From: JBPOFM01 sp041391925 | GTDB taxonomy: Bacteria > Bacteroidota > Bacteroidia > Flavobacteriales > Flavobacteriaceae | Assembly (NCBI GenBank): GCA_041391925.1 | Contig: JAWKNA010000007.1 | Span: 1 to 64,000 of the forward strand | Length of the DNA: 64,000 nt | Direction: 5' to 3' | Shown: piece by piece, positions 26,501 through 35,972 of the stretch | Position numbering within the stretch: the stretch's first letter is position 1 | Layout: each line of letters begins with the position of its first letter | Program-made: the position numbers and the translations under genes | Notes under the pieces: generated by a model | What the model was told of the DNA's origin: nothing | Seen by the model: the letters and a program-made list of their open reading frames with translations, nothing else | Database searches by the model: none

Positions 26501-28743
26501 CAGAAGCATTGACATTGACTGCTTCCGAGACGTCCAATGTGACTTGTGATGACAACCAAGGAACCATTACAGCTGTAGCTAATGGTGGATGGGGAACTTA
26601 TGAATATGAATTGACTGGAGCAGCAACAGTTGGATATTCTTCCAATAGCTCATTTACAGGATTGTCCGCGGGAAATTACACCGTGAATGTTAGGGATGAG
26701 CAAGGATGTATTGTTTCGGCCGATGTAACCCTAAACTTTCCAACTCCTATCACTGCAACTTTTACCCCAAGTACAACCTTGCTTTCATGTTTTGGCGACC
26801 AAGATGCCACAATAACAGTAAACAATGTAAGTGGTGGTCAAGGTAGTAATTATACCTACACTCTGAATACCATTTTGCCTACACCAAGTTCTTCGGGGCC
26901 ACAAACATCTCCAGTTTTTGGAAATTTGGGCGAAGGCACATATAATATTACCATTACTGATGGATACAATTGTGAGATGACATCTTTGGATATTGTCATA
27001 AACCAACCGACCCCAATAGATACCAGTTTGGTGGTAGCAAGCACCCAAACTTGTTTAACTCAAGCCACACTTACATTGAGCGCTACTGGAGGTACAGGTC
27101 CTTATACCTACAGTGATACCAGCAATTTTGCAACGGTTTTGGGTTCATTTACCTCATCAACAACCTTTCCTGTTTCTGTTGGAACACATGAATTTTATGT
27201 AAAGGATGTCAATGGATGTATAGCAAATGTTTCAAATGAAATCACTATTAATCCACTTCCTACTTTAGTGGTCAATTTGACTTCAACCAATCCAACCATC
27301 AATTGTGCTGGAGATAATACAGGTGTGATTATGGCAACGGCTCAAGGTGGTTTGGGCAACTACGTTTACTCTTTGGAAGACACTTTGGGAAATACAATCC
27401 CAGCGACCCAAAACAGTCCTGGAATTTTTACAGACCTTGTTGCCGGTACTTATGTCGTTACAGTTGATAGTGGTGATTGTGATGCTACATCTGCAACCAT
27501 AACAATTACAGAACCTTCTTCTACTTTGGAAGCCTCTTTGATTGTTAATGATGTGAGCTGTAGTGGAAGTGACAATGGCTCTGTTGAAATCACAGCTACT
27601 GGAGGAACAGGAATCATTCAATATGCTATTTCTCCTCAATTGAACCAATTCTTTGATACCAACGTTTTTGAAGATTTAGCTCCAGGAACCTATGATTTGA
27701 TTGTACAAGACGTTTTGGGTTGCTACTTGACTTTTAATTTTACAATTTCTGAACCAACTCCAGTATTGATCAATATTGTTGGAAATTCAATTTTCCCTGA
27801 AGTTTGTGAAGGAGATGCCAATGGAGAGTTTAGTATAGAAATTTCTGGCGGGAATATGCCATACAGTGTGAACTTAGATAATTATGATGGTACCTATACT
27901 ACAGGAACATTGACTCAAACACAATTTGATTTTACAGGATTAGGTGGTGGAGACCACACGGTGTTTGTTAGAGATGCGGAAGGTTGTGAGTCTGAATGGA
28001 ATATCACATTCCCAGAATCAGTAACCATAAATCCCCTAGTTAATGTTGAATCTGTATGTGTAAACAATGCTACCAGCAATATTGTTACTGTAACTGTCGA
28101 TGATAGTATAACCGACCTTTCAGATTTGGACTACTCACTAGATGGCGGACCTTATCAGTCTAGCAATGTATTTACAGATGTCCCTGTAGGGAATGATCAT
28201 TACATCGATGTGAGACACACCAACGGTTGTATTCAGACTACTGAATTCTTCGATATTTTACAATATCAAGCTTTGACACTTGTGCTAAATGAAGGAGAAC
28301 TCAATGAGATTATTGCAATTGCTACAGGTGGAAGCGGAGACTATCAGTACACTCTCAATGGTGTAGATTTAGGCGATACCAATTCTTTTATAATTACCGA
28401 ATCTGGAACCTATACAGTCATTGTAACGGATCTTAGTGGTTGTACTGCCATTGCCACTGTATATCTTGAATTCGTGGATATATGTATTCCTAACTATTTC
28501 ACACCAAACAATGATGGTGTCAGCGATGGATGGGCACCTGGTTGTGTTGACAATTACCCGAATCTTGAGTTTGATATTTTTGACAGATATGGCCGAAAAG
28601 TGGCTACCTACAAAGTCGGTCAATATTGGGATGGTAAATATAACAATACTGAACTTCCAACAGGAGATTACTGGTATGTGGTAAGGCTTAACAGCTCAAC
28701 AAACAATCGTGATTTTGTTGGACACTTTACTTTATATCGATAG
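20542..28743 (+). CDS. sprB: SprB-type gliding-motility adhesin
   Basis: This cell-surface adhesin has about 2,733 residues. The start at 20542 (MKKPTFSKIVLIV) gives a clean signal peptide ending SIAQ; the frame extends 16 codons upstream but without leader-like sequence. Residues about 25-350 form a novel-looking head, then a DUF11-like domain (IVLTKIVEDDMGNN to about 500). About 23 SprB repeats of 75-95 residues follow, each with a GG-x-PPY/F-x-Y-S-I-DG core and a GTYTVTVxDxxGC end. The C-terminus starts CIPNYFTPNNDGVSDG and is the T9SS type B sorting domain. SprB is propelled along the cell surface to drive gliding. It is smaller than the F. johnsoniae protein (about 6,500 residues). Confidence 0.9.
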   Translation: MKKPTFSKIVLIVSFLLLGLQSIAQNYVPFTPRFNQDLRGDIVLIGNNILGPDNNAFNDNTVYNHTVDMQYIDIDGDASTFSSSSADLDIANPNCYQIKYAGLYWGAVTSGAESITHVKFKGPSGGYNDVVGTVIYDANGTATGQSFPYSCYADVTSIVTSLATDLGTYTVANVSSAEGATGTFDPYNGTGYSAGWSLLVVYEDPTLPGKSITSFDGFSAISSSVNVDIPISGFRTIPAPAPVRANFAFATLEGDKPIHNDRLVLNGVPMSAADRPANNFFNSSVTQLSALPVNNRNPNSTNTLGFDTGVMVVPNPGNTVIANDATSATVRLESDQDVYFQYLFAFAVEIIEPNIVLTKIVEDDMGNNIGGQTVGLSQPLNYVIGFQNTGNDNATNFQIRDVLPINIIFNYPTDLVLPPGVTVASYNPATREIIFNIEDYLVEENDPVYEIRIEVMTVETCSQLADACSNIINNQAFASYSGFFNPNYHITDDPSYSSNTGCLITPQATNFLADLDDCTFEEDILLCGNSIQLTAANGYDAYSWSTNPSGTPVIGTSQTITVTATGTYYVHNTAAAPCQSIVQTFNVSLFGGNIANPVIPYADQVVTCPNDGKLLPLIFLCGANDFRDIQTNIAGASSIIWEQLDESSCAAVTDQDCANENPSCTWNTVGTGPNFTANTAGQFRLTINYSGGCFNQFYFNVYQNLLSPTVTATDIICTTPGSITVSGVPSGYEYSLDGVTYQSSNVFSVSTPGIYTVYIRQVNAPTNPCVFTVPDVQIRARNFTVSSIVEQPLCHGDKGSIHLAANDADPQYFFSLYNGATLVNSIGPITANNHTFANLNPGTYTATVETEDGCTYSETITIINPPLLTVTAAITVPLTCNDGEITVYPVGGTPPYFYFVNSTTVFQTVPEIIVTSPGVYNITVVDSNNCSASTSVTVNDIPAPAFTISSTDIACSGANTGTITINVTNANGNSLQYSIDGGSTFFSSPVFTGLGVGNYDVVVQYTTGTSVCLTNPETVTITSDSPVSGTATLTTPYSCTSSGIITVTGVSGGTPPYTYSIDGVTFQSGNTFTNLTSGTYTVTIKDASGCTNISGVITIVPLNPPTDLTITSSPVTCPSNTSDVTITGVSGGVAPLQYQIIAPTSAATAYQASNVFAGLPPGTYTFQVKDANECTYSESYTIAPLTPLTVSTILTKDLDCTSAPDAIITGTISGGSAPFTYAVSINGGTYTSLGSTSSPFVYSTGTAGTYQFQITDANDCIAESGVQTIIPITPPALSLVTQTQPILCNGNENGAIQITIDPNAGTAPFVINVHNDTTGTDYGTQTTGLPAGTYTITVTDAKSCTASDTIIIDEPDPISVNYHTIDITCNAGGVSQGSIIIDGVTGGTAPYNYFVTGSNGYSNSELNATGSTSVSFDVVDFGLYQINIVDANGCSVLFQNVLVASPPTDLDINITTTVDCLTGGEAVISIGSSLPSAGPFYFSIYQGPISVYPNPPGSWIPEDFPGSQSATFTGLIPGVTYTFIVYDASTNCSYYEPATTPIPTNSTLTATAVNVNNISCNGSADGNVSFTVNSIYGSSTNITYEIFDSLSLITTGISGSGIVPANGSFPVSNLGPLPFGNYFVLISETSGPNSGCSIITVPFNITESAIPLSLTVSVNQNANCNPNSGVISAIGHDGTAPYQYQITTTPASPPATDPSWASASTFNMDAGSYYVHVLDAYGCIVTSPVVVLPNDPSPIISATVTNQCTAIEGDYEINVILTTSGILPYSFSIDGGAFQTRVPPFTISNLTSGTHTVEIQDANGCGNLVSVSIAPPLDLTPTVTAIPTCNDDDGVITISGTGGTGSYTYSINPSPASVSLTGNVFSGVPSGIYTVTITDTTTLCTEEVTVSLPTAISPTFTTNPSSVTCFGDNSGSFEINVNGYSGAYTYEVFDSLGTSVTGIISANTSINPETVTGMSAGTFTVVITETASPFCSATSTVVISSPAEALTLTASETSNVTCDDNQGTITAVANGGWGTYEYELTGAATVGYSSNSSFTGLSAGNYTVNVRDEQGCIVSADVTLNFPTPITATFTPSTTLLSCFGDQDATITVNNVSGGQGSNYTYTLNTILPTPSSSGPQTSPVFGNLGEGTYNITITDGYNCEMTSLDIVINQPTPIDTSLVVASTQTCLTQATLTLSATGGTGPYTYSDTSNFATVLGSFTSSTTFPVSVGTHEFYVKDVNGCIANVSNEITINPLPTLVVNLTSTNPTINCAGDNTGVIMATAQGGLGNYVYSLEDTLGNTIPATQNSPGIFTDLVAGTYVVTVDSGDCDATSATITITEPSSTLEASLIVNDVSCSGSDNGSVEITATGGTGIIQYAISPQLNQFFDTNVFEDLAPGTYDLIVQDVLGCYLTFNFTISEPTPVLINIVGNSIFPEVCEGDANGEFSIEISGGNMPYSVNLDNYDGTYTTGTLTQTQFDFTGLGGGDHTVFVRDAEGCESEWNITFPESVTINPLVNVESVCVNNATSNIVTVTVDDSITDLSDLDYSLDGGPYQSSNVFTDVPVGNDHYIDVRHTNGCIQTTEFFDILQYQALTLVLNEGELNEIIAIATGGSGDYQYTLNGVDLGDTNSFIITESGTYTVIVTDLSGCTAIATVYLEFVDICIPNYFTPNNDGVSDGWAPGCVDNYPNLEFDIFDRYGRKVATYKVGQYWDGKYNNTELPTGDYWYVVRLNSSTNNRDFVGHFTLYR

Positions 28744-28783
28744 AATTAATGAATGGATAAACCCTCAGATAAAAAATAACCCC

Positions 28784-29761
28784 ATGAAACATCTACTAAA
28801 ATATATACTTCTCCTGACATTGTCCTACACTTATGGACAAGAGTTAAATCTTCCAGTCTGGACACAATATTTGGCAGACAACGATTTTGTCATCTCGCCA
28901 ACTTATGCAGGAATTGGCGATAACTTAAGAATTAGGGCCAATGGTCTGACCCAATGGGTAGGTATCAAGGACGCTCCCGATAACCAGTCATTGTACGCCG
29001 ATTTTAGAATCTCCAATCGTTCTGGAATTGGAATTTCTGCCTATAATGATAAAAATGGAAATACACGTCAAAAAGGTGTCAAATTCTCATTTGCACACCA
29101 TCTTGTGATAGATTATTACACAAAACAGTATCTGTCATTTGGTATTTCTTATAACATCAATAATTTTAAGATTGACATTCAAAATTTTGAGCCTACTTAT
29201 GAAATACCGATTGTAGACCCAAGTATAACGGACGACCGTTCCATTTCCAATAACAATTTTGACATTGGGGCTTTGTATCGTTATAAGGGCTTTTATTTAA
29301 GTTTTAATGCCAATAACGTGCTTAAGAAAGATATTGATAAATTTAGAGGTATTGAACCGAGCTTGATTTTAAATTATCAGGTCTATTCGGGATATGTATT
29401 TGGAAGCAATTCCAACAAAAAGGTGGAATATGAACCTTCGGTTTTCTACCAATTGTTTAGCAGTGACAAGCGCTCAACCACAGATATAAATTTTAAATAC
29501 CGACAGTTCGGTAGATATGACGACTATTTTTGGGCAGGAGTCTCCTATCGTTTCCTTAATGACCAGACTTTTAAACCTTTGAATATTGGTCCGATGGCTG
29601 GAATAATGAAAAACAAGTTTTATTTTGCTTATTCCTATCAAATCACTATGAATGATTTAGCTGGATATAACTCTGGGACACATATGATTACCATAGGAAT
29701 TGATTTCTTACAGGGTATGAGTGATTGTCCTTGCACTAGAAGTAAAATCAATAAAATGTAG
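28784..29761 (+). CDS. sprF: SprF, PorP/SprF-family T9SS outer-membrane protein
   Basis: The 325-residue protein has a signal peptide ending TYGQ and then the PorP/SprF family pattern (WTQYLADNDFVISPTYAGIG, FAHHLVIDYYTKQYLSFGISY). It is predicted to be a 14-strand-like outer-membrane barrel. It ends with CPCTRSKINKM. SprF is required for secretion of SprB in F. johnsoniae. The start at 28784 is chosen over an in-frame ATG at 28709 that lies inside sprB. It is the last gene of the sprCDBF unit; no clear terminator follows. Confidence 0.87.
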   Translation: MKHLLKYILLLTLSYTYGQELNLPVWTQYLADNDFVISPTYAGIGDNLRIRANGLTQWVGIKDAPDNQSLYADFRISNRSGIGISAYNDKNGNTRQKGVKFSFAHHLVIDYYTKQYLSFGISYNINNFKIDIQNFEPTYEIPIVDPSITDDRSISNNNFDIGALYRYKGFYLSFNANNVLKKDIDKFRGIEPSLILNYQVYSGYVFGSNSNKKVEYEPSVFYQLFSSDKRSTTDINFKYRQFGRYDDYFWAGVSYRFLNDQTFKPLNIGPMAGIMKNKFYFAYSYQITMNDLAGYNSGTHMITIGIDFLQGMSDCPCTRSKINKM

Positions 29762-29884
29762 TTCGAAACATTGTTGCAGTAGGTGATTCAGGGAGAATTT
29801 CTTTATAAATATTGAGATGATTTTTTAAAATGACTAGTAATTTTCTACTTTTAGACAATTATAGGTGATGAATGTCTTTAACGA

Positions 29885-32698
29885 ATGTTGCAAATGTCTT
29901 TAAAAAACGCTGTTTATTTTTTTGCATTCCTGCTATTTACTTTTTTGTTTCCCCATCCATTAAAAGCTCAATATTCTCCTTATTTCCAAAATTATAATCT
30001 TTCCGAGTATAATGCGGGCAATCAAAATTGGGGAGTTTCACAAGGAGTTGACGGAAAAATTTATGTTGCAAACAATAATGGTTTGTTGGTTTATGATGGG
30101 CTCAAGTGGAGCTTGCATGAAATACCCAATAAAACAACCATTCGTTCGGTTCTGGCTCATGATGACAGAATTTATATTGGCTCCTATGAAGAGTTTGGCT
30201 ATTGGAAAAAAAATGACAAAGGTGCTTTAGTTTATAAGTCACTAAGTCATCTAATCGATAAAGAAGGATTTCTCAATGAAGAATTTTGGCAAATCATCAG
30301 TTATAAAAATTCCATAATTTTTAGATCTTTTCAGAACATTTATATCTATGAAAATGATAAAATTACACAAGTAAAACCCTCTTCAACCGTTCTTTCATGT
30401 GATTTGGTAAGTGATGTAATTTACATTTCTACTTTAAAAAATGGCATATTCATCCTAGAGAATAACAATCTAAAACCATACATTTTTGATGAGTTGATGG
30501 TAGATGCTAAAGTGGTTTCCATCACTGAGTATCAGAACAAACTATTAATTTCGACTTCCTTAAAAGGATGCTATTTATATGATGGAGAACGTTTAAAACC
30601 TTGGAATTCTGAAATCAACCCAATCATTAAGGAAGATCAATTAAATGCTTTTTCCATCTTGAAAAATGGAAAAATGGTATTTGGGACGATTAAAAACGGT
30701 GTTTACATAACAGACATTTCTGGGAAAGTATTGTTTCATATAAGCAAGGAAAATGGTTTGATGAACAATACCATCTTGGATCAATATGTAACAGACACCG
30801 AAGAATTATGGCTGGGATTGGACAATGGGGTTGCATCTGTCAATCTAAACAGTGCACATACCTATTACAATGACGTCACTGGTAAATTGGGAGCGGTATA
30901 TGATGTAATTTTGTTTCAGGGCACCATCTATATTGGTAGTAACACAGGACTGTATTATTTGGATAACCAAAATAATTTGCAATTTATAGAAGACTCTCAA
31001 GGCCAAGTGTGGGAACTAAAAGAAATTGAGGGGCAACTCTTATGTGGGCATAATAACGGAACTTATGTAGTCGAAAAGGACAAGATAAAATTTCTATCCT
31101 CACAAACTGGAGGTTGGGTTCTTAAAAGAGTTCCAGAACAGAACCATCTCTACATGCAAGGCGCTTATACTGGGTTGGTAAAATTTAGTAACCATACAGG
31201 AAAGTGGGAGGTGAAGCATATGGGGAAATTAACAATCCCGATTCGGTTTTTGGCGTTTGAAGATGATTATACCGCTTGGGTTGCCCATGCTTACAAAGGC
31301 TTGTATAAAATAAAATTTGATAAAAACTACGATACAATCCTAAACATTAAAGATTATGGAAGCAAAGGGCTGCAATCAGATTACAATGTAAGGGTTTACA
31401 AGCTCAAATCCGACATGTGCTTTAAAACAAATGATGGTTGGCTAAAATATGAGCCTTTACTGGATAGCATTATACCTTACAAATTCTTGAATGATAATTT
31501 CAGTAAAGACGCTTACATTATATCCGAAGATGATAGTAATATTCTGGCTATCAAAGGCAAGGATGCAATTGAATTTAAATCGTTTTCAGATCCGGACTAT
31601 AAATTGTCGTTATCTGATAAATATTTCAAAAAGCGTTTGATTATAGGATATGAACGTATATCAAAAATTAAAGATTCCATTTACGCATTGAATTTGAATG
31701 ATGGCTTTATGTTAATCAATACGCAACGTAATTCAGAGCAAAATGAACTTAAAAAACCACTTGTAGAATCAGTTGAAATTGATAAATCCTTGAGGTCACT
31801 TTCAAAATCAAACAATTTAGAAATCCCCTTTAGAAATAAAAATATAAGTATTTCAGTATCCTCACCCAACTCCCGCAACCATTTTTTTGAATATTCCATT
31901 GTAAATTTAGACCCTTCACATTGGTATCCATTGGAAAGGGAAAAGCTCGAACTTTCAAACCTCGGTAGTGGTAATTATAAGGTGCTTTTCCGTGCATCCA
32001 ATTCTTCTGGTGAAGTTTCTCCGACTACGTCATTGAAGTTTACAGTTTTGCCTCCTTGGTATAGAACATGGAAAGGCTTTATGCTTTTTGCGATTATCAT
32101 TATGCTTGTAATAATTATTACTTATGCATTACATAAAAGAAAAGTGAAGAAAGAGCAACGGTTGTTGAAACTACAATTTGAACAGGCACAAAAAGAAATG
32201 CTCAAGGAAAAAACAATGGAAAACGATAAGAAAATTGTAGAGCTGAAAAATGAATCCTTGAAGAATGAAGTAAAACTTAAAAGCAAACAATTGGCCAATA
32301 CCGCTATGGCATTGATAAAGAAGAATGAAGCATTACAGGAGCTTAAAAATGAATTGCAGCAAAACAAATCTGGATTTGATAACCCATTTGCTTTTAAAAA
32401 ATTAATCAAAAAGGTTGACCATTCCATTGGACATAAGGATGAATGGAAAGTGTTCGAGTACAACTTCAATCAAGTGCACGAAGAATTTTTTAATGGTCTA
32501 AAGTCTAAATTTCCACAACTGACACATAAGGATTTAAAAATTTGTGCCTACATAAAAATGAATCTGACAACAAAAGAAATTGCTCCGCTACTTAACATCT
32601 CTACAAGAGGTGTTGAAACCCAAAGGTATAGGCTAAAGCGTAAATTGAATTTGGAATCTGACAAAAACTTGACAGATTTTCTTGTAAATTTTAAATAA
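29885..32698 (+). CDS. Membrane-spanning PUL regulator (beta-propeller, Y_Y_Y, TM, LuxR-type HTH)
   Basis: The 937-residue one-component sensor-regulator has a signal peptide (1-28, ending PLKAQ; the ATG at 29894 is an alternative start). Reg_prop-type beta-propeller repeats run from about 40 to 600 (NGLLVYDGLKWSLHEI, LWLGLDNGVASVNL), then a Y_Y_Y domain (about 650-720, FFEYSIVNLDPSHWYPL). A single TM helix (about 729-750) and a cytoplasmic coiled coil (755-840) follow. The GerE/LuxR-type HTH (about 875-937) has LTTKEIAPLLNISTRGVETQRYRLKRKL. There is no kinase or receiver domain, so it is not a hybrid two-component system. It reads a periplasmic sugar and would control the susC promoter 223 bases downstream. 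A paralogue closes the locus at 61432. Confidence 0.88.
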   Translation: MLQMSLKNAVYFFAFLLFTFLFPHPLKAQYSPYFQNYNLSEYNAGNQNWGVSQGVDGKIYVANNNGLLVYDGLKWSLHEIPNKTTIRSVLAHDDRIYIGSYEEFGYWKKNDKGALVYKSLSHLIDKEGFLNEEFWQIISYKNSIIFRSFQNIYIYENDKITQVKPSSTVLSCDLVSDVIYISTLKNGIFILENNNLKPYIFDELMVDAKVVSITEYQNKLLISTSLKGCYLYDGERLKPWNSEINPIIKEDQLNAFSILKNGKMVFGTIKNGVYITDISGKVLFHISKENGLMNNTILDQYVTDTEELWLGLDNGVASVNLNSAHTYYNDVTGKLGAVYDVILFQGTIYIGSNTGLYYLDNQNNLQFIEDSQGQVWELKEIEGQLLCGHNNGTYVVEKDKIKFLSSQTGGWVLKRVPEQNHLYMQGAYTGLVKFSNHTGKWEVKHMGKLTIPIRFLAFEDDYTAWVAHAYKGLYKIKFDKNYDTILNIKDYGSKGLQSDYNVRVYKLKSDMCFKTNDGWLKYEPLLDSIIPYKFLNDNFSKDAYIISEDDSNILAIKGKDAIEFKSFSDPDYKLSLSDKYFKKRLIIGYERISKIKDSIYALNLNDGFMLINTQRNSEQNELKKPLVESVEIDKSLRSLSKSNNLEIPFRNKNISISVSSPNSRNHFFEYSIVNLDPSHWYPLEREKLELSNLGSGNYKVLFRASNSSGEVSPTTSLKFTVLPPWYRTWKGFMLFAIIIMLVIIITYALHKRKVKKEQRLLKLQFEQAQKEMLKEKTMENDKKIVELKNESLKNEVKLKSKQLANTAMALIKKNEALQELKNELQQNKSGFDNPFAFKKLIKKVDHSIGHKDEWKVFEYNFNQVHEEFFNGLKSKFPQLTHKDLKICAYIKMNLTTKEIAPLLNISTRGVETQRYRLKRKLNLESDKNLTDFLVNFK

Positions 32699-32734
32699 AG
32701 ACTTCTTCAAATTCCATTTTTCTTACTTTGTAGG

Positions 32735-32843
32735 TACGTCATTTATACGTCAAAAGAATTATTTTCAAACGATTTCGTTCATTTATTTGTATCTTAGGCA
32801 TACGTCATTCTTGATATTCCGGTTTTTTAACATCATTGACGTA
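32735..32843 (+). promoter_or_regulatory. Candidate operator cluster upstream of susC: TACGTCA repeats
   Basis: Four copies of the heptamer TACGTCA lie within 109 bases: direct at 32735-32741, 32746-32752 and 32801-32807, inverted (TGACGTA) at 32837-32843. The first two are 11 bases apart; the second and third are 55 apart. They lie in the 223-base region between the regulator and susC. A weak promoter (TTG at 32861, then TATCTTG at 32887-32893) lies just downstream. The placement fits an activator site. I did not see the motif in the other PUL intergenic regions. Confidence 0.55.
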
Positions 32844-32921
32844 GGTAAAATGTAAACAAATTGTTAAATTAAACAGTATCGCTTATTATCTTGTCACAAC
32901 TAACACGAAAATTATCAATAT

Positions 32922-35900
32922 ATGAAAGCTAAATTCAAGTTACTATTTTTATTTCTTTTTGTAGTTTCTATTTCCTTTGCTCAAGAGATGACGGTCACTG
33001 GTACGGTAACCAGTTCCGAAGACGGCATGCCATTACCTGGTGTCAATGTCATCGTACAGGGGACTACAACAGGAACCAATTCCGATTTCGACGGTAAATA
33101 CTCATTGAAAGTCCAAAAAGGAGCCGTTTTGGAGTTCAGTTCAGTGGGTTTTAAGACGCAAAGCGTTACTGTTGTTAGTCAAACAACGATAGATATCGTT
33201 ATGATAATTGATGTTGAAAGCCTTAATGAAATTGTGGTTGTGGGCTATGGTACGCAGAAAAAGGAAGACCTCACAGGTGCAATTTCAACAGTAAAGTCCG
33301 AAGACATCCAAAAAGTGCCTACTAGTAATATTGCACAATCACTCCAAGGAAAAATTTCTGGGGTGCAAGTTATCAGTTCAGGTTCTCCAGGCGATTCTCC
33401 TACTGTAAGACTTCGTGGGGTTGGAAGTTTTACTGGCACTAATGCACCATTATATGTTGTCGATGGAAAATTTTATGACAACATTGATTTTTTGAATACC
33501 AATGATATAGAATCCATGTCGGTTTTAAAAGATGCATCATCGGCAGCAATTTTTGGTTAAAAAGCTTCTGGCGGTGTCATTATCATACAAACAGTCTCTG
33601 GAAAAATTGAAAAAAAACCAGAATTTGTTTATGACGGATATACAGGTTATCAATACGCTCAAAACGTGTTGAAGATGGCCAATGCCGAACAATTTGTCAC
33701 TATGGCTTATGAATCTGGTTCACAGGCTGACATAAATAAAGTGTTGTCTGCAATTCAACGATATGGAAGAAGTCGTGTTAATCCTAACTTACCTGATGTT
33801 AATACCGATTGGTATAAAGAAATTCTTCGTCCTGCTACCATTACTAGCCACAGCATTGGCGTCAATGGGGGAGGTGAAAGCGTGACCTATTCTGTAGGGA
33901 CCAACTATTTCTCTCAAGATGGTATTCTGGATATGAAAAACGAATATGAACGTTTCAATATTCGTTCTAATGTGGACGTGACTTTGTCAGATCGTTTCAA
34001 AATGGGAACAAATAGTGTTTTTAGTAATGCCACCAAGTACAATGCCGAAACTGCTGCATGGTTTCAGGCGTATTTTGCAGTGCCAATATTACCTGTTATT
34101 GACCCTTTGAATACAGATGCAAATGTCACGCCTTATGCGGATGCAACCCAAATTGGCTATAGAGGCACCCAAAACCCGTTCCCGGTCATGCGTTTCAATG
34201 AAAACCAATTGAAAATCAGAAAATTATTGACAAGTATCTATGCTGAATATTTTATACTTCCAGAAAAATTATCTTTCAAAACTTCATATTATCATGATTA
34301 TACATCCATAGATGAACGTAATGTTAGATTACCTTATATTATAACTAACAATTTGCGACGTGAAACTTCTGAAATCAGAAAAGCTCAGGCTACCTATTCC
34401 AATCAGCAATGGGATAATATTTTGACCTTTAAGGATACTTACGGGGAAGACCATGATCTGACTGTTCTTGCCGGTACATCTTACAGAGATGAAGCCGAAC
34501 ACTTGTTTTCGGCTACTGGTCAGGATATCACAGGGATAGACTTTGAAAGTTCCTGGTATCTAGATTTTGCGGACCCAGAATCATTCAACAATAATGTAAA
34601 TGATATCGGAAGACGTAGATATTCTTTCTCTCTTTTGGGGCGTGTGGAATATGGGTATAAAGATAAATATTTGCTGAACGCCAGTTTTAGGCGTGAAGGC
34701 GATTCAAGATTTACTAAAGACCCTTACTTGTTTACTAAATCTGCTGGCGTGGCTTGGGTCATCTCCAATGAAAAGTTTATGGAGGATAATGGGGTATTCG
34801 ATTTCTTGAAATTAAGAGCCAGTTATGGTGAAATGGGCAATGGTAGTGTTGGTGGTTCTGCAGGTTCTAGAGAACTTACTGTTGTACAGACTGATCTTGG
34901 CGATGTACCATACAGTGGAGTAATTTCAAATACCAATTACGCAGATTTGGAATGGGAATTTTTTGAAGAGAAAAATTTTGGTATTTCGGCTCGAATGTTG
35001 AATAATCGGTTAAATTTAGAAGCCGATTACTATATTAGGGATTCAAAAAATACCATTATTCCTGTTCCACAACCAATTACCAACGAAATTGTATTGAGAA
35101 ATGCAGGCGTCATCCGAAATCAAGGTTTTGAGTTTGCTGCTGACTATAGCCAAAGGATTTCTGATAACTGGAGCTTTAGGATAGGAGGCAATTTTTCAAC
35201 ATTGGAAAACGAAGTTTTGGAATTGGCCGATGATCAAGAATATATAGATACAGGTACAGCTGAATTTAGACAGAGAACTAGAGTAGGAGACCCCGTAGAA
35301 GGCTTCTTCGGTTATGAGGTGGTAGGGGTCTATCAAAATGATGCGGAAGTGCAGAATGACCCAATAGCTGTTGAAAATAACTTAGTACCAGGTGATTTGA
35401 AATATCGCGACCAAAACGGTGATGGTGTCATCAATGATGATGACCGTGTCATTTTGGGTTCTTATTTGCCATCATTCACCTATGGAGGTAATATTGGTGT
35501 TAGCTATAAAAACTTTGATTTTTCAGTAAATGTTTCGGGTCAATCGGGCAATAAAATTTTCAATCGTAAGAGAGGGGAGATTCTTTTTACACAAGATACC
35601 AATATGGATGCTGATTTGGCCAAAAACCGTTGGCATGGAGAAGGGACATCTAATTCCTATCCATCATCTGCTGGTTTAAGAAAAGGCTGGAATCAAAAAA
35701 TGAGCAGTTATTTTGTTGAAGACGGAGACTATTTTAGGATACAGAACATACAATTATCCTATACCATCAAGCCAGGTACACTATTGGGCAAGAAAATGCC
35801 TGAAACTAGAGTAAGCTTTACCGCAGAAAGACCTTTTACTTTCTTTAAATACAATGGATTTAACCCAGAAGTCGTCGGGGATGACGTGCGTAAAGGATGG

Positions 35901-35960
35901 GATAGACAAACCTATCCTATTCCAGCGGTCTACACGATGGGAATCAATATAAAAATTTAA
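32922..35960 (+). pseudogene. susC: SusC/RagA-family TonB-dependent outer-membrane importer, interrupted by an in-frame TAA
   Basis: One continuous frame of 1,013 codons encodes a SusC protein with stop codons only at 33558-33560 and the natural end. Before the break: signal peptide (1-20), CarboxypepD_reg-like domain (about 22-95, TGTVTSSEDGMPLPGVNVIV), a TonB-box-like region (EIVVVGYGTQ), and the plug start (DASSAAIFG, ending at residue 212). After it, KASGGVIIIQ continues the plug, then the beta-barrel runs to AVYTMGINIKI. The usual SusC sequence here is SAAIYG-x-R/K-A-NG-V-I, so the stop replaces a residue that is often serine (TCA to TAA would suffice). No base is gained or lost. The 3' part can start at ATG 33666 but lacks a signal peptide, so it could not reach the outer membrane. 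It may be a real nonsense allele or a sequencing error. Confidence 0.85.
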
Positions 35961-35972
35961 AAAATGTGCAAT

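Noticed and set aside
21144..28684. Many 60-120-codon frames on both strands inside sprB
   Set aside because: They are out-of-frame shadows of the Thr/Ser/Gly-rich repeat region, with no start context and no family likeness.
29885..32698. Regulator as a hybrid two-component system
   Set aside because: There is no histidine kinase, ATPase or receiver domain between the TM helix and the HTH, only a coiled coil.
32922..33666. SusC break as a frameshift or as two separate genes
   Set aside because: Both halves are in the same frame (744 bases apart from ATG to ATG, divisible by 3) and the plug domain continues directly after the stop, so a single nonsense codon is the simplest reading.
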